DNA from: Zoogloea sp.
GTDB taxonomy: Bacteria > Pseudomonadota > Gammaproteobacteria > Burkholderiales > Rhodocyclaceae
Length of the DNA: 64,000 nt
NCBI GenBank assembly: GCA_016703645.1
Contig: JADJBR010000009.1
Coordinates: 1,251,501-1,315,500 of the forward strand
Direction: 5' to 3'
Shown: positions 26,102 to 34,454 of the stretch, in pieces
Layout: each line of letters begins with the position of its first letter
Position numbering within the stretch: the stretch's first letter is position 1
Translations under genes and position numbers: made by a program
The notes under the pieces: model-generated
Database searches by the model: none
Seen by the model: only the letters and a program-made list of their open reading frames with translations
Told to the model about the DNA's origin: nothing

Positions 26102-27397
26102 ATGAGCCGCCCGTTGCCAGAAACCCCTGGCCAGTTGCACGGGATGCTGACCATCAGGCTTGGGTTGGCTGCGACCGTGGTTGCGCTGATTGCCGGTGGT
26201 GTTGCTTATTTCGTTGAAACCTACCGGGCGGAACAGGCTGCACTGGAGCAGGCCACCCGCAGCGCCCGCCATTTCGCCACGCCTGCGATGCAGATGATTG
26301 TTAGCGCCGGCCGGCCTGACGGTCATGACGAACTGGAGCGCTTGCTGGACAAAAGTCGTTTTGTCGGGCTGCAGGTCTTTGATGGTGATGGCGATCAGGT
26401 TTACGAGAACTGGGGGAGTAGCGCCGTTTCGCTGATAGACGTGCTCCGTGCCCAAGCCTTGAAGCGTCCCGAGCGACATCAGATCCACCGTACCTGGATC
26501 GAAGTGGGTTCCGAGCATCTGATCCACGTCGTTGTCCCGATCTCCGGTAGCGATGGCCGTCTTGTTGGGTATGTGAGGACCGTCAGCCGGCTCGATGCGG
26601 AAACTGTCCAAGCTCAGCGGGATCAGGTTCGCACGGGGGCGCTTACCGCTGTCGGCGCCGTGGTGGCGACAGCGTTTGTCCTGTATCCCCTGATGCTGGC
26701 CATGCTGCGACGCTCAACGGACTTGTCTCGTTCCTTGCTGGACTCGAACCTGTCGCTGATCCGCTCCCTGGGGAACGCCGTGGCCAAGAAGGATTCCGGT
26801 ACCGATGCCCACAACTATCGGGTCACGCTCTACGCGATCGGTTTGGCTGAAGCACTGGGGGTATCGGCGGAGGACATCTCGCATCTGGTTGCCGGTGCCT
26901 TTCTGCACGACGTGGGCAAGATCGGGATTCCCGACAGTATCCTCCTGAAGGGGGGCTCTCTGACGCCCGCCGAACTCCAGGTCATGCAGACGCATCCGGT
27001 CCTCGGTACTGAGATCGTCACCGGAAACCCCTGGTTGCAGGACGCCGCCGTGATCATCCGGCACCACCACGAACGTCTGGACGGAAAAGGTTACCCCGAT
27101 GGTTTGCGCGGTGAGGAAATTCCCCTGATTGCCCGGATCTTCGCCGTCGTGGACGTGTTCGACGCGCTCACTTCCGAGCGCTCCTACAAATCACCGATGG
27201 GCCTCGACGAGGCCATGCAGATCATCCTGCGCGAATCCGGAAGTCACTTTGATCCGCGCATCGCGTCCGCTTTCATGGATATCGCCCCTGCGTTGTACGT
27301 CACGATCACGCAGGCAGAGACGAACGAATTACGACAACGTCTGCATGAGGCGCTGTTGCGCTACTTCAAGCTGGGCGTCTTGCCGCCGGTTGTGTAG
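26102..27397 (+). CDS. Membrane HD-GYP cyclic-di-GMP phosphodiesterase
   Basis: A 431-residue protein with TM1 at about 15-40, a periplasmic loop, TM2 at about 178-200 and a cytoplasmic HD-GYP domain. Conserved parts are HDVGKIGIPD, the histidine run RHHHERLDGKGYPDG, and VDVFDALTSERSYK. HD-GYP proteins hydrolyse cyclic di-GMP and so affect motility and biofilm. It follows the orphan FlgB-like gene by 9 bp. The catalytic residues look intact. The periplasmic loop may sense an extracellular cue. Confidence 0.88.
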   Translation: MSRPLPETPGQLHGMLTIRLGLAATVVALIAGGVAYFVETYRAEQAALEQATRSARHFATPAMQMIVSAGRPDGHDELERLLDKSRFVGLQVFDGDGDQVYENWGSSAVSLIDVLRAQALKRPERHQIHRTWIEVGSEHLIHVVVPISGSDGRLVGYVRTVSRLDAETVQAQRDQVRTGALTAVGAVVATAFVLYPLMLAMLRRSTDLSRSLLDSNLSLIRSLGNAVAKKDSGTDAHNYRVTLYAIGLAEALGVSAEDISHLVAGAFLHDVGKIGIPDSILLKGGSLTPAELQVMQTHPVLGTEIVTGNPWLQDAAVIIRHHHERLDGKGYPDGLRGEEIPLIARIFAVVDVFDALTSERSYKSPMGLDEAMQIILRESGSHFDPRIASAFMDIAPALYVTITQAETNELRQRLHEALLRYFKLGVLPPVV

Positions 27398-27494
27398 TTC
27401 ACGCCAAGCGCAGGACGTGTTCGGTTGGTGCGAGTCCCGTCGAGCCTTCGGTTGGTGATACCCTGATCGATTACCTGTTTTGCCTTCCATCTTC

Positions 27495-28760
27495 ATGCCT
27501 GAAACCACCCGTCTCTTGATTGATCGCTGGAAGCAAGACCCGAATGGAACGTACCAGTCCTGGTTCTTGTGGCCCGAACGACTGAAGAACTTCCGCTCGA
27601 TCCGACGTGGAATCGGCCAGGTCATCAAGGAGATCGACGAAGGCTCGTTCGGCAACGTCTATCGAGGATCATCCCTCCAAACGGTCGTGGCCTCGATTGC
27701 CGAGCAGCGTCAGATCTTCAAGGGGGCCGATCATGCGTTCCTGTGGAAGCCCAAACTGCGGATTCCGGACATCTACGAAGACCGGGACAATCAACGCGCC
27801 TTTGGACGGCTGCTGCATGCGTGCCACTGCTGCACCAAGGAGGCCGACGTGCTCCAGGCGATCCGCACGCTCGAAGCCAAGAGCATCAAAGGCCTCGGCC
27901 CCGCCGCGGCCAACCTGTTTTACTTCATTCACCCGACGATCGTCGTCCCGTTCAATACCGCCATCGTCAAAGGCTACAACGCGTTGACCGGCGCTGCCGT
28001 CAAGCTTGGGCGTTGGGATCATTACCTTGCGATGCGGCAGGGACTCATCGAGTTCAATCAGCGCCACCGGGATCTTCTGTCCAATGATCTGGGCGCGGTT
28101 GCCGGGCTCATGTTCGATCTGGGCATGGAGCGCTATCCCTTGCCGCCCGCCGAGGGAGATGCCAAGGCAACCGATGCCTGGGCCAAGGATCTGGCCGCAG
28201 TCCGGGAGGAAACCGCCGCCTTTGCCAAGCAACTCGACAAGAATCGGGTTTCCGACGAGGGGCATACCGAAGTGCAAGGGTGGCTGAGAGACCTGGGGCT
28301 GGCCCTGGGGTTCTCGGTGTGGATTGCCAGCAACGACCAGAGTCGGCCCTATAACGGAGGGCGCCTCGCCGATGGGTGCCTCACGGTCTTGCCCCTGGCC
28401 TTGCAAAATGAAGGAGCTGACGCGGTGCGGCTCATCGATGTGATCTGGCTGGAACGAGAATCCGGCACAGTGGTGGCGGCATTCGAGGTCGAACATACGA
28501 CCTCGATCTACTCCGGCATCGTTCGGCTGCTGGATCTGGCTTTGTCCGGTGGCGCGGCCCAGCGCCATCATCTATTCCTCGTCGCTCCGGATGAACGAGA
28601 GGCCGATGTCCGGCAGCAGGCGCTGAGGCCGGCCTTCTCACAGGTTAGGGAGCTCAACATCCGCTACCTACCGTACGGAGAGCTACGCCAACACCGGGAA
28701 GCCATCGCCCGGTTCGGAGTTGGCATCAAGCCTGTGGAAGCCATCGCCAGAATGTTCTGA
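27495..28760 (+). CDS. Unknown protein with HhH-like and possible nuclease segments
   Basis: A 421-residue protein from the ATG at 27495 (a TTG at 27480 is possible). Near residue 130 SIKGLGPAAANLFYFIHP resembles a helix-hairpin-helix DNA-binding turn. Near residue 315, VIWLERESGTVVAAFEVEHTTSIYSGIVRLLDL resembles the strand-acid pattern of PD-(D/E)xK restriction-like enzymes. The two features suggest a DNA-acting protein, but no complete catalytic set is certain. It has no obvious operon partner; copK is convergent. Confidence 0.6.
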   Translation: MPETTRLLIDRWKQDPNGTYQSWFLWPERLKNFRSIRRGIGQVIKEIDEGSFGNVYRGSSLQTVVASIAEQRQIFKGADHAFLWKPKLRIPDIYEDRDNQRAFGRLLHACHCCTKEADVLQAIRTLEAKSIKGLGPAAANLFYFIHPTIVVPFNTAIVKGYNALTGAAVKLGRWDHYLAMRQGLIEFNQRHRDLLSNDLGAVAGLMFDLGMERYPLPPAEGDAKATDAWAKDLAAVREETAAFAKQLDKNRVSDEGHTEVQGWLRDLGLALGFSVWIASNDQSRPYNGGRLADGCLTVLPLALQNEGADAVRLIDVIWLERESGTVVAAFEVEHTTSIYSGIVRLLDLALSGGAAQRHHLFLVAPDEREADVRQQALRPAFSQVRELNIRYLPYGELRQHREAIARFGVGIKPVEAIARMF

Positions 28761-28865
28761 TGTGCATTTTGAGACTAGTCGCCATCGACAATGAATCTCG
28801 TGAGCCCCCAAGCTGCCTCAGGGTGCATTGAGGGCTCTCATGCCATTCAGGCGGCAACGGAAGAA

Positions 28866-29153
28866 CTAGCTCCCATCGCCATGTCGTAGTAGCGAGTCAA
28901 GCCGCATGACCTCATCGCCATGCATGATGATCTTCCGGCCATCCTTGGTTTCCATGACGGTTTCTTGCTTCATGCGAGTCGCACGGCCGTACTTGTCTTC
29001 CATGGCCATTTTCCCGTCCTTGAAGATATAAACCGTCGAGCCATCTTTCAGCTCGATGACCTCTTTCGCTGCCGCCCGCGCCTCATCAGAAGCGAATGCA
29101 CCCGTTGTACCTATGACGCTCAGCGCGGCCACGACCAACATTTTCTTTAGCAT
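28866..29153 (-). CDS. copK: CopK-family periplasmic copper-binding protein
   Basis: A 95-residue protein with a signal peptide (about 1-21, ending GAFAS). The mature part reads VIELKDGSTVYIFKDGKMAMEDKYG, then METKDGRKIIMHGDEVMRLD, matching CopK of Cupriavidus in length, Met content and beta-sandwich pattern. CopK binds Cu(I) through Met residues and cooperatively Cu(II). A cop box lies 82 bp upstream, and AAGGAGAGA precedes the ATG. Confidence 0.85.
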   Translation of the reverse strand: MLKKMLVVAALSVIGTTGAFASDEARAAAKEVIELKDGSTVYIFKDGKMAMEDKYGRATRMKQETVMETKDGRKIIMHGDEVMRLDSLLRHGDGS

Positions 29154-29234
29154 TTCTCTCTCCTTTGGTTGTGTGCAGGTGATCCTGCACTTCTATGATG
29201 GACGTTGGCTCCTTACGGGAGCCAAACCGTCCGA

Positions 29235-29248
29235 TGACAGTTTTGTCA
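29235..29248 (-). promoter_or_regulatory. CopR/CusR-type box upstream of copK
   Basis: TGACAGTTTTGTCA is a perfect TGACA-N4-TGTCA palindrome. In the copK direction CGTAAGG begins at +17 from the edge of the 16-bp box, as it also does at the site at 29839. This suggests a fixed promoter architecture. Confidence 0.75.
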
Positions 29249-29381
29249 GCGGCTTGTTATGTTGTCGGGCCGCTTTGTTGCTGGATGAAACGCGGCTGTT
29301 GGCAGTCCCGACTGAGTGTCAGGGCTTGAGTAACAGGCGCGAATGTGGTCGCGTCGGATCTACAAGTGAGTCTCGTCGGGG

Positions 29382-29756
29382 CTACTTGCCCTTGGTCGCT
29401 TCGTAGAGGCCGTGTCCGCCCACACCTTCTTCGTGGTTGTCCTTACCCCGATCCAAGGTCTTTTCGGCTTCGCGCTTTTTGGCCTGGCTTTCCTTTGTCG
29501 CCGGCGGCATCTTCTTGGCTTCATGGAGTGCGTGACCGCCAACCCCCTCCATGTGGTTGTCCTTCTCCCGATCCCAGTTCTTCTGCAGATCGCGTTCCTT
29601 CTTCACATCGGCAGCCGTGGGTTTGCCTTGCTTTTGCAGTTCGTTGAGGGTGTGTCCGCCAACGCCTTCAACGTGATTGTCCTTGTCGTTGATATCTGCA
29701 TGGGCAGCGCCGGCAGTGAGCAGCAGCGCGGCAAATATGGTGGAAATGAGTTTCAT
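29382..29756 (-). CDS. Exported protein with three KDNHxEGVGGHxLxE repeats
   Basis: A protein of 124 residues from the ATG at 29756 (GGAGAAAATC upstream). The signal peptide ends GAAHA. The mature protein is three copies of DNHxEGVGGHxLxE separated by Lys/Glu/Ala-rich linkers of about 25 residues. Each repeat offers two His and one Glu, a plausible metal site. The family is not recognised. A cop-like box (29839) lies upstream. A periplasmic copper-binding role is inferred from the repeats, export signal and neighbours (copK, copA). Confidence 0.75.
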   Translation of the reverse strand: MKLISTIFAALLLTAGAAHADINDKDNHVEGVGGHTLNELQKQGKPTAADVKKERDLQKNWDREKDNHMEGVGGHALHEAKKMPPATKESQAKKREAEKTLDRGKDNHEEGVGGHGLYEATKGK

Positions 29757-29838
29757 GATTTTCTCCTTTGGTTCGGTCATGAGTGAGCCTGCAGTTGAAG
29801 CATGCGCTACCGACCCTTACGAGACCCGAACATGGGGG

Positions 29839-29852
29839 TGACAATTGCGTCA
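29839..29852 (-). promoter_or_regulatory. Probable CopR/CusR-type box upstream of the repeat protein
   Basis: On the minus strand TGACGCAATTGTCA matches TGACA-N4-TGTCA with one mismatch. CGTAAGG follows at +17, as at the copK box. It lies 82 bp before the start of the repeat protein. Confidence 0.6.
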
Positions 29853-29949
29853 CCTGCATGTCAGGAACAGGAGCCTCGTCCAGACTTCCAGAGGATGGTC
29901 GCTCCCACCACCGTCCCGATCACAAAGTGAAAAAAGGGCTCCGACGCCG

Positions 29950-29980
29950 TTGACCTTCCCATGATGGCAAGGTCTAGCCT
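29950..29980 (+). promoter_or_regulatory. CueR-type promoter/operator of copA
   Basis: The -35 TTGACC (29950-29955), a 19-bp spacer and the -10 TAGCCT (29975-29980) frame the dyad ACCTTCCC-N4-GGCAAGGT. This is the known CueR/CopA layout, where a long spacer is corrected by Cu(I)-bound CueR. copA starts 29 bp downstream, and cueR is its second gene. Confidence 0.88.
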
Positions 29981-30009
29981 GCTCCTGTCACCTCAACAGG
30001 AGTTGCATC

Positions 30010-32430
30010 ATGAGTTCTTCCACTGTCACGCTGCCCCGCCAGGCGCTATCGATCGGTATTGAGGGCATGACCTGCAGCAGTTGCGCTGCCCGCGTAGAAA
30101 AAGTGCTGGGTCGCCTGCCCGGCATTTCCAAGGCCACCGTCAGTTTCTCTACCGAATCGGCGTTGCTGGAGTCCGACTCGGTCGTTGATCTGGCGACCGT
30201 GCGCCAGGCGATTGAGAAGGCGGGTTTCCATGTCCCTGAGGAAAGCCGGGTTTTGGCGATCACGGGGATGACGTGCAGCAGTTGCGCCGCGCGAGTGGAG
30301 AAGGTTCTGGCCGGGGTTCCCGGTGTCGTGAGTGCCGTCGTCAACCTCGCCACTGAACAAGCGCATGTCACGCTGACTCGTGGCGTGCCTACCTCGGCCC
30401 TGATCGAGGCCGTCCGGAAAGCGGGTTACGATGCCGCATTGCAGACGGAGGGCTCCCCAGCTGCCGCAGCATCAGTCCGCCAGGGTGCCGAATGGTGGCC
30501 TGTTGCAGTTGCGGCGACCCTCTCCCTTCCGCTCGTGATTCCGATGCTGGCTGATCTCTTCGGCGCACATTGGATGCTGCCCGGCTGGGTGCAGTTGTTG
30601 TTGGCAACCCCTGTTCAATTCTGGCTGGGGCTGCGTTTCTACCGTGCAGGCTGGAAGGCACTGCGTGCAGGTAGCGGGAACATGGATCTCTTGGTGGCCC
30701 TTGGAACGACTGCGGCCTACGGACTCAGCGTATATCTCCTGGCAAAGCCGACAGGCGGTGAGATGCCTCACCTGTATTTTGAAGCTTCAGCCGTGGTGAT
30801 CACGCTGGTTCTGCTGGGCAAGTGGCTTGAAGCCAGGGCCAAGCGGCAAACCACCGAGGCGATCCGGGCGCTCCAGGCTCTGAGACCCGCCGTTGCCCGC
30901 ATTCGTACTGACAACGGTGATCAGGAGATCACCATCGATGCGGTCCGCGTGGGCGACGTGGTTGTTGTGAAGCCCGGCGAGCGGGTCCCAGTGGATGGTC
31001 AAATCATGGAAGGAGAAAGCCACTTGGACGAATCCATGTTGACCGGTGAAAGCCTGCCGGTCCCCAGGCAGCCGGGAGATCGCGTCAGCGGTGGTGCGAT
31101 CAATGCCGACGGCTTGCTGCTGGTGCGGACAACGGCCATCGGTACGGAAACCACTTTGGCCCGGATCATCCGGTTGGTCGAGAGTGCCCAGTCTGCCAAG
31201 GCGCCCATTCAGCGCTTGGTGGACCGGGTGAGTGCGGTATTTGTCCCGGTGGTCATGCTCATCGCCCTGCTGACCTTTGGTGGATGGTGGGCGTACGGCG
31301 GTGATGTCGAGACGGCGATTATCAACGCCGTCGCCGTGCTCGTGATTGCCTGTCCGTGTGCATTGGGTCTTGCCACGCCCACTGCGCTCATGGCGGGAAC
31401 GGGGGTTGCCGCCCGACACGGCATCCTGGTGAAGGATGCGGAGGCGCTGGAAGTGGCGCACAAGGTGACAGCCGTCGTCTTCGACAAGACCGGCACGCTG
31501 ACGGAAGGCAAGCCCCAGGTCGTGGCCCTCGAATCCGGCAGCGGTGATGCCCGGCAGCTCCTCAGCCTTGCTGCCAGTCTTCAGTTGGGTAGCGAGCATC
31601 CCTTGGCCCGAGCCGTGGGCAAGTCTGCCCAGGACGCGGGGTTGAGCCCGGTGGTTGCGCGCTTCGTCCAGGCCTTGCCCGGACGCGGGCTTGCCGGCGA
31701 AATTGAGGGCACACGCTACGTTCTTGGCAATACCCGATTGATGCAGGAGCGCGGCTTCATGATGGACCATCTCGCAGACACCGCGAAGCACCTCGAAGCC
31801 GAAGGGCGGACTGTATCCTGGTTGGCGTCGGAAAGCGCCCAGGCGGTGCTGGGCTTGATCGCCTTCGGCGACCGACTGAAGCCAGGGGCATTGGCAAATA
31901 TCGATTGCCTCAAGCAGATGGGCATCAGAACCGCGTTGATCACCGGCGACAGTCGTGGGGCTGCGCATGGTGTGGCAACCGAGCTTGGAATCGATCAGTG
32001 TCTGGCCGAAGTGCTGCCGGCGGACAAGGCGGCGGAGATCGAAACCTTGAAACGGGAAGGCTACGTCGTTGCCATGGTCGGCGATGGCATCAATGATGCC
32101 CCGGCATTGGCTGCCGCCGACATTGGCATCGCCATGGGAACCGGAACGGACGTGGCCATGCACGCGGCCGGGGTGACCTTGATGCGTGGCGATCTGGCGC
32201 TGGTGGCTTCAACCATCGACATCTCCCGTCGCACCTACGCCAAAATGCGGCAGAACCTGTTCTGGGCTTGTGTCTACAACGTCGTGGGCATTCCCCTGGC
32301 GGCCGCGGGACTCCTGAACCCGGTCATTGCAGGTGCCGCCATGGCATTCTCTAGCGTCAGCGTGGTGTCGAACGCCTTGCTGCTTCGGCGTTGGCGCCCC
32401 GTCAAATTAGATAAGAGGAAGGCGACATGA
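30010..32430 (+). CDS. copA: Cu(I)-exporting P1B-type ATPase CopA with two HMA domains
   Basis: An 806-residue ATPase. Two HMA domains carry [15 protein letters not shown] (C22/C25 and C89/C92). The membrane site has C448-P-C450. The phosphorylated Asp is D492 in DKTGTLTEG, the actuator has TGES, and the ATP-binding part has [10 protein letters not shown]. It pumps Cu(I) from cytoplasm to periplasm. It is expressed from a CueR-type promoter and overlaps cueR by ATGA. It is a second, differently regulated copper ATPase beside the one at 17803. Confidence 0.96.
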   Translation: MSSSTVTLPRQALSIGIEGMTCSSCAARVEKVLGRLPGISKATVSFSTESALLESDSVVDLATVRQAIEKAGFHVPEESRVLAITGMTCSSCAARVEKVLAGVPGVVSAVVNLATEQAHVTLTRGVPTSALIEAVRKAGYDAALQTEGSPAAAASVRQGAEWWPVAVAATLSLPLVIPMLADLFGAHWMLPGWVQLLLATPVQFWLGLRFYRAGWKALRAGSGNMDLLVALGTTAAYGLSVYLLAKPTGGEMPHLYFEASAVVITLVLLGKWLEARAKRQTTEAIRALQALRPAVARIRTDNGDQEITIDAVRVGDVVVVKPGERVPVDGQIMEGESHLDESMLTGESLPVPRQPGDRVSGGAINADGLLLVRTTAIGTETTLARIIRLVESAQSAKAPIQRLVDRVSAVFVPVVMLIALLTFGGWWAYGGDVETAIINAVAVLVIACPCALGLATPTALMAGTGVAARHGILVKDAEALEVAHKVTAVVFDKTGTLTEGKPQVVALESGSGDARQLLSLAASLQLGSEHPLARAVGKSAQDAGLSPVVARFVQALPGRGLAGEIEGTRYVLGNTRLMQERGFMMDHLADTAKHLEAEGRTVSWLASESAQAVLGLIAFGDRLKPGALANIDCLKQMGIRTALITGDSRGAAHGVATELGIDQCLAEVLPADKAAEIETLKREGYVVAMVGDGINDAPALAAADIGIAMGTGTDVAMHAAGVTLMRGDLALVASTIDISRRTYAKMRQNLFWACVYNVVGIPLAAAGLLNPVIAGAAMAFSSVSVVSNALLLRRWRPVKLDKRKAT

Positions 32431-32870
32431 ACATCGGAGCAGTTGCCAAGGCCAGCGGTGTCTCGGCCAAGATGATCCGCCACTACGAGCAGATCGGCTT
32501 GATTGGCCACAGCCCCCGGACCGAAGCGGGCTACCGGCAGTATCAGGAGCGGGATCTGCACACGCTGAAGTTCATCCGCAGTGCCCGTGATCTCGGGTTC
32601 TCCCTGGAGCAGATTCGCCAGCTTCTGTCGCTCTGGTATGACGGGGAGCGCTCCAGTGCGGAGGTGAAGCAGCTCGCGGAAAGTCACTTGAGCGATCTGG
32701 ATGAACGAATTCAGGCGCTCATCACCATGCGCGACGCACTGGTACGTCTGTCGGAGAGTTGTTGCGGTGACGATCGTCCTGATTGTCCGATTCTTGAGGG
32801 GCTTGCCGGGCACGTGCCCGCATCATCGAGCCCACCCCAGCTCTCGAAGCAGAAAGCCCAGGGCGTTTAG
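32427..32870 (+). CDS. cueR: CueR-type copper-responsive MerR regulator
   Basis: A 147-residue MerR protein starting [25 protein letters not shown]. The metal loop [12 protein letters not shown] gives the Cys pair used by CueR for linear Cu(I) coordination, with CPIL after the second Cys as in CueR. It overlaps the copA stop by four bases, so it is made with the pump it activates. Its 3' end overlaps the convergent gene at 32823 by 48 bp. The Ser/Gln/Lys tail after residue 130 is variable in the family. Confidence 0.92.
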   Translation: MNIGAVAKASGVSAKMIRHYEQIGLIGHSPRTEAGYRQYQERDLHTLKFIRSARDLGFSLEQIRQLLSLWYDGERSSAEVKQLAESHLSDLDERIQALITMRDALVRLSESCCGDDRPDCPILEGLAGHVPASSSPPQLSKQKAQGV

Positions 32871-33740
32871 GGCGAACTGGGCATCCTCCTCCGTGGGAGG
32901 CCGGGTGTTATAGCGTTTTTGCTCGTTGGGTTTTCCGCGAGAGTGAAAGCGCTGCAGCAGACGGATGGCCGAACCTGCTGCTGACGGGGGCTGGGTATTG
33001 CCGTTGCCTTGCTGTTTTTCGAACGCTTTCAGCAAGTCGCCCAAGTCGAGGTGGTGGACGTTGTTTGGGGCATCTCCGGATGCTTCGAGCCAGTACGCCA
33101 GGACCGTGGTTGTCGCGGCACGACAAAGATCGATCAAGGAAACCGGACTGGAGCGAAATGCCGCATCGGCCACCTTGTCCAGAATTGTCGTTACCTCTGG
33201 GCTCGCTTGTTTGGGGATATGGTCGTCGATCAACTCGGGCAGACAACCAAAGGTAGAACGGGCGTGCAGCGTGATCAGCTCTTCGCCTGATGCGATGGTC
33301 TCCACGGAGACAATCCGCCAGACAGTGGGGGCTGACTGGGTTCCAAGTACCAACTGGGCACGTACTGAGTTTGGAAACGCCGAGGCGAAAATTCGGGCGG
33401 GGTGGTACGTATAGAGCATTCGATTCAGCCGGCCATCCATCGACATGTTGTTGCGATCTGGAGGCTCTGCCGGATGCGGAGGAAAGTACCACGTCTGGTT
33501 CAGGGCTCCGTCCCGCCACTCGTACAGGCGACCTCGACGTACCCGAGTGACGGGATCGAACGAATCCTCCCGAAAAACCAGGTGAGCATTGTCCAGCCGA
33601 GCTGAAGCGGGGAGCGTGCCCCAATCGCTGTCGCAGGTGATCAACGTGGCAATCGAGATTATCGGAGTCGGCCAGATCCCGTGCCCATAGTTGCTCACCC
33701 CCTCGAAGACTAGCCACGTGTTGTTGTCGATACCGATCAT
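32823..33740 (-). CDS. Unknown 305-residue protein
   Basis: The start at ATG 33740 is chosen because GGAGG lies eight bases upstream; an ATG at 33755 is also in frame. The protein begins MIGIDNNTWLVFEGVSNYGHG, is rich in aromatic residues in the first half, and ends in a helical region ([19 protein letters not shown]). No signal peptide, membrane helix or known motif is seen. It is convergent with cueR and lies downstream of the disrupted HAD gene. No function is proposed. Confidence 0.7.
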   Translation of the reverse strand: MIGIDNNTWLVFEGVSNYGHGIWPTPIISIATLITCDSDWGTLPASARLDNAHLVFREDSFDPVTRVRRGRLYEWRDGALNQTWYFPPHPAEPPDRNNMSMDGRLNRMLYTYHPARIFASAFPNSVRAQLVLGTQSAPTVWRIVSVETIASGEELITLHARSTFGCLPELIDDHIPKQASPEVTTILDKVADAAFRSSPVSLIDLCRAATTTVLAYWLEASGDAPNNVHHLDLGDLLKAFEKQQGNGNTQPPSAAGSAIRLLQRFHSRGKPNEQKRYNTRPPTEEDAQFALNALGFLLRELGWAR

Positions 33741-34454
33741 GCATGCGTCCTCCATGTTGAGTGCGGCGCGATGCTAATGGATTCCGGAGCGCTAGTTGTG
33801 AGTGTTCGCGCATCGTTTCAAGATCCAAGAGGGGGACGAAGGCTACTGCGGAACGGATGGCGGAGCTTGACGTGCCAGATACGAAGGCAAGTCGGATAAT
33901 GACCGCAGAAAGCGGGGATCGGGGCTTGCCAGGTTCCGAGCAAGGTGGATTGCGTGCATCCCAACCCGCCTTGGCCCCAGGCAGTCTGCCTCGTAGGTAT
34001 CCCCGACCATCAGCACCTCGCCCGGACTGAGCGCCAGTGACTGCCAAATTGTGCTGTAGATCCGGTGGTCCGGCTTCACAACACCTACCTCGAAACTCCA
34101 TGCATACGCATCGAACTCAAAGGGTAGAAGGGACAACACAGGGGGTGCGTATGGTTTGGCCAGATTGCTACACAATCCGAGTTGCAACCCTTGTCTTTGC
34201 AAAGCACGGAGGACCGGAACGACCTCCGGATAAAGTCGAATACTGCTGATCTCAATCGCGAGCTCGTCGGCAAGCTCATCGCACAGGGCTGGCGAGAGAG
34301 CCAATCCAAGCCACGTCGCGATGGCCCAGATGTCACCGTTTATGCTCATGATCCGCGCGGCATCGTCGGGCCGCGAAATCCGTCCGGCCTGCGCTGCGAG
34401 GCGCAAAAGCCGTGCGTATGGACGGCGCCGATCTCCAATCTCAGCCAGCGTACC

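Noticed and set aside
25892-26611. 239-residue frame antisense to the FlgB-like and HD-GYP genes
   Set aside because: It spans two well-supported genes and has no motif of its own.
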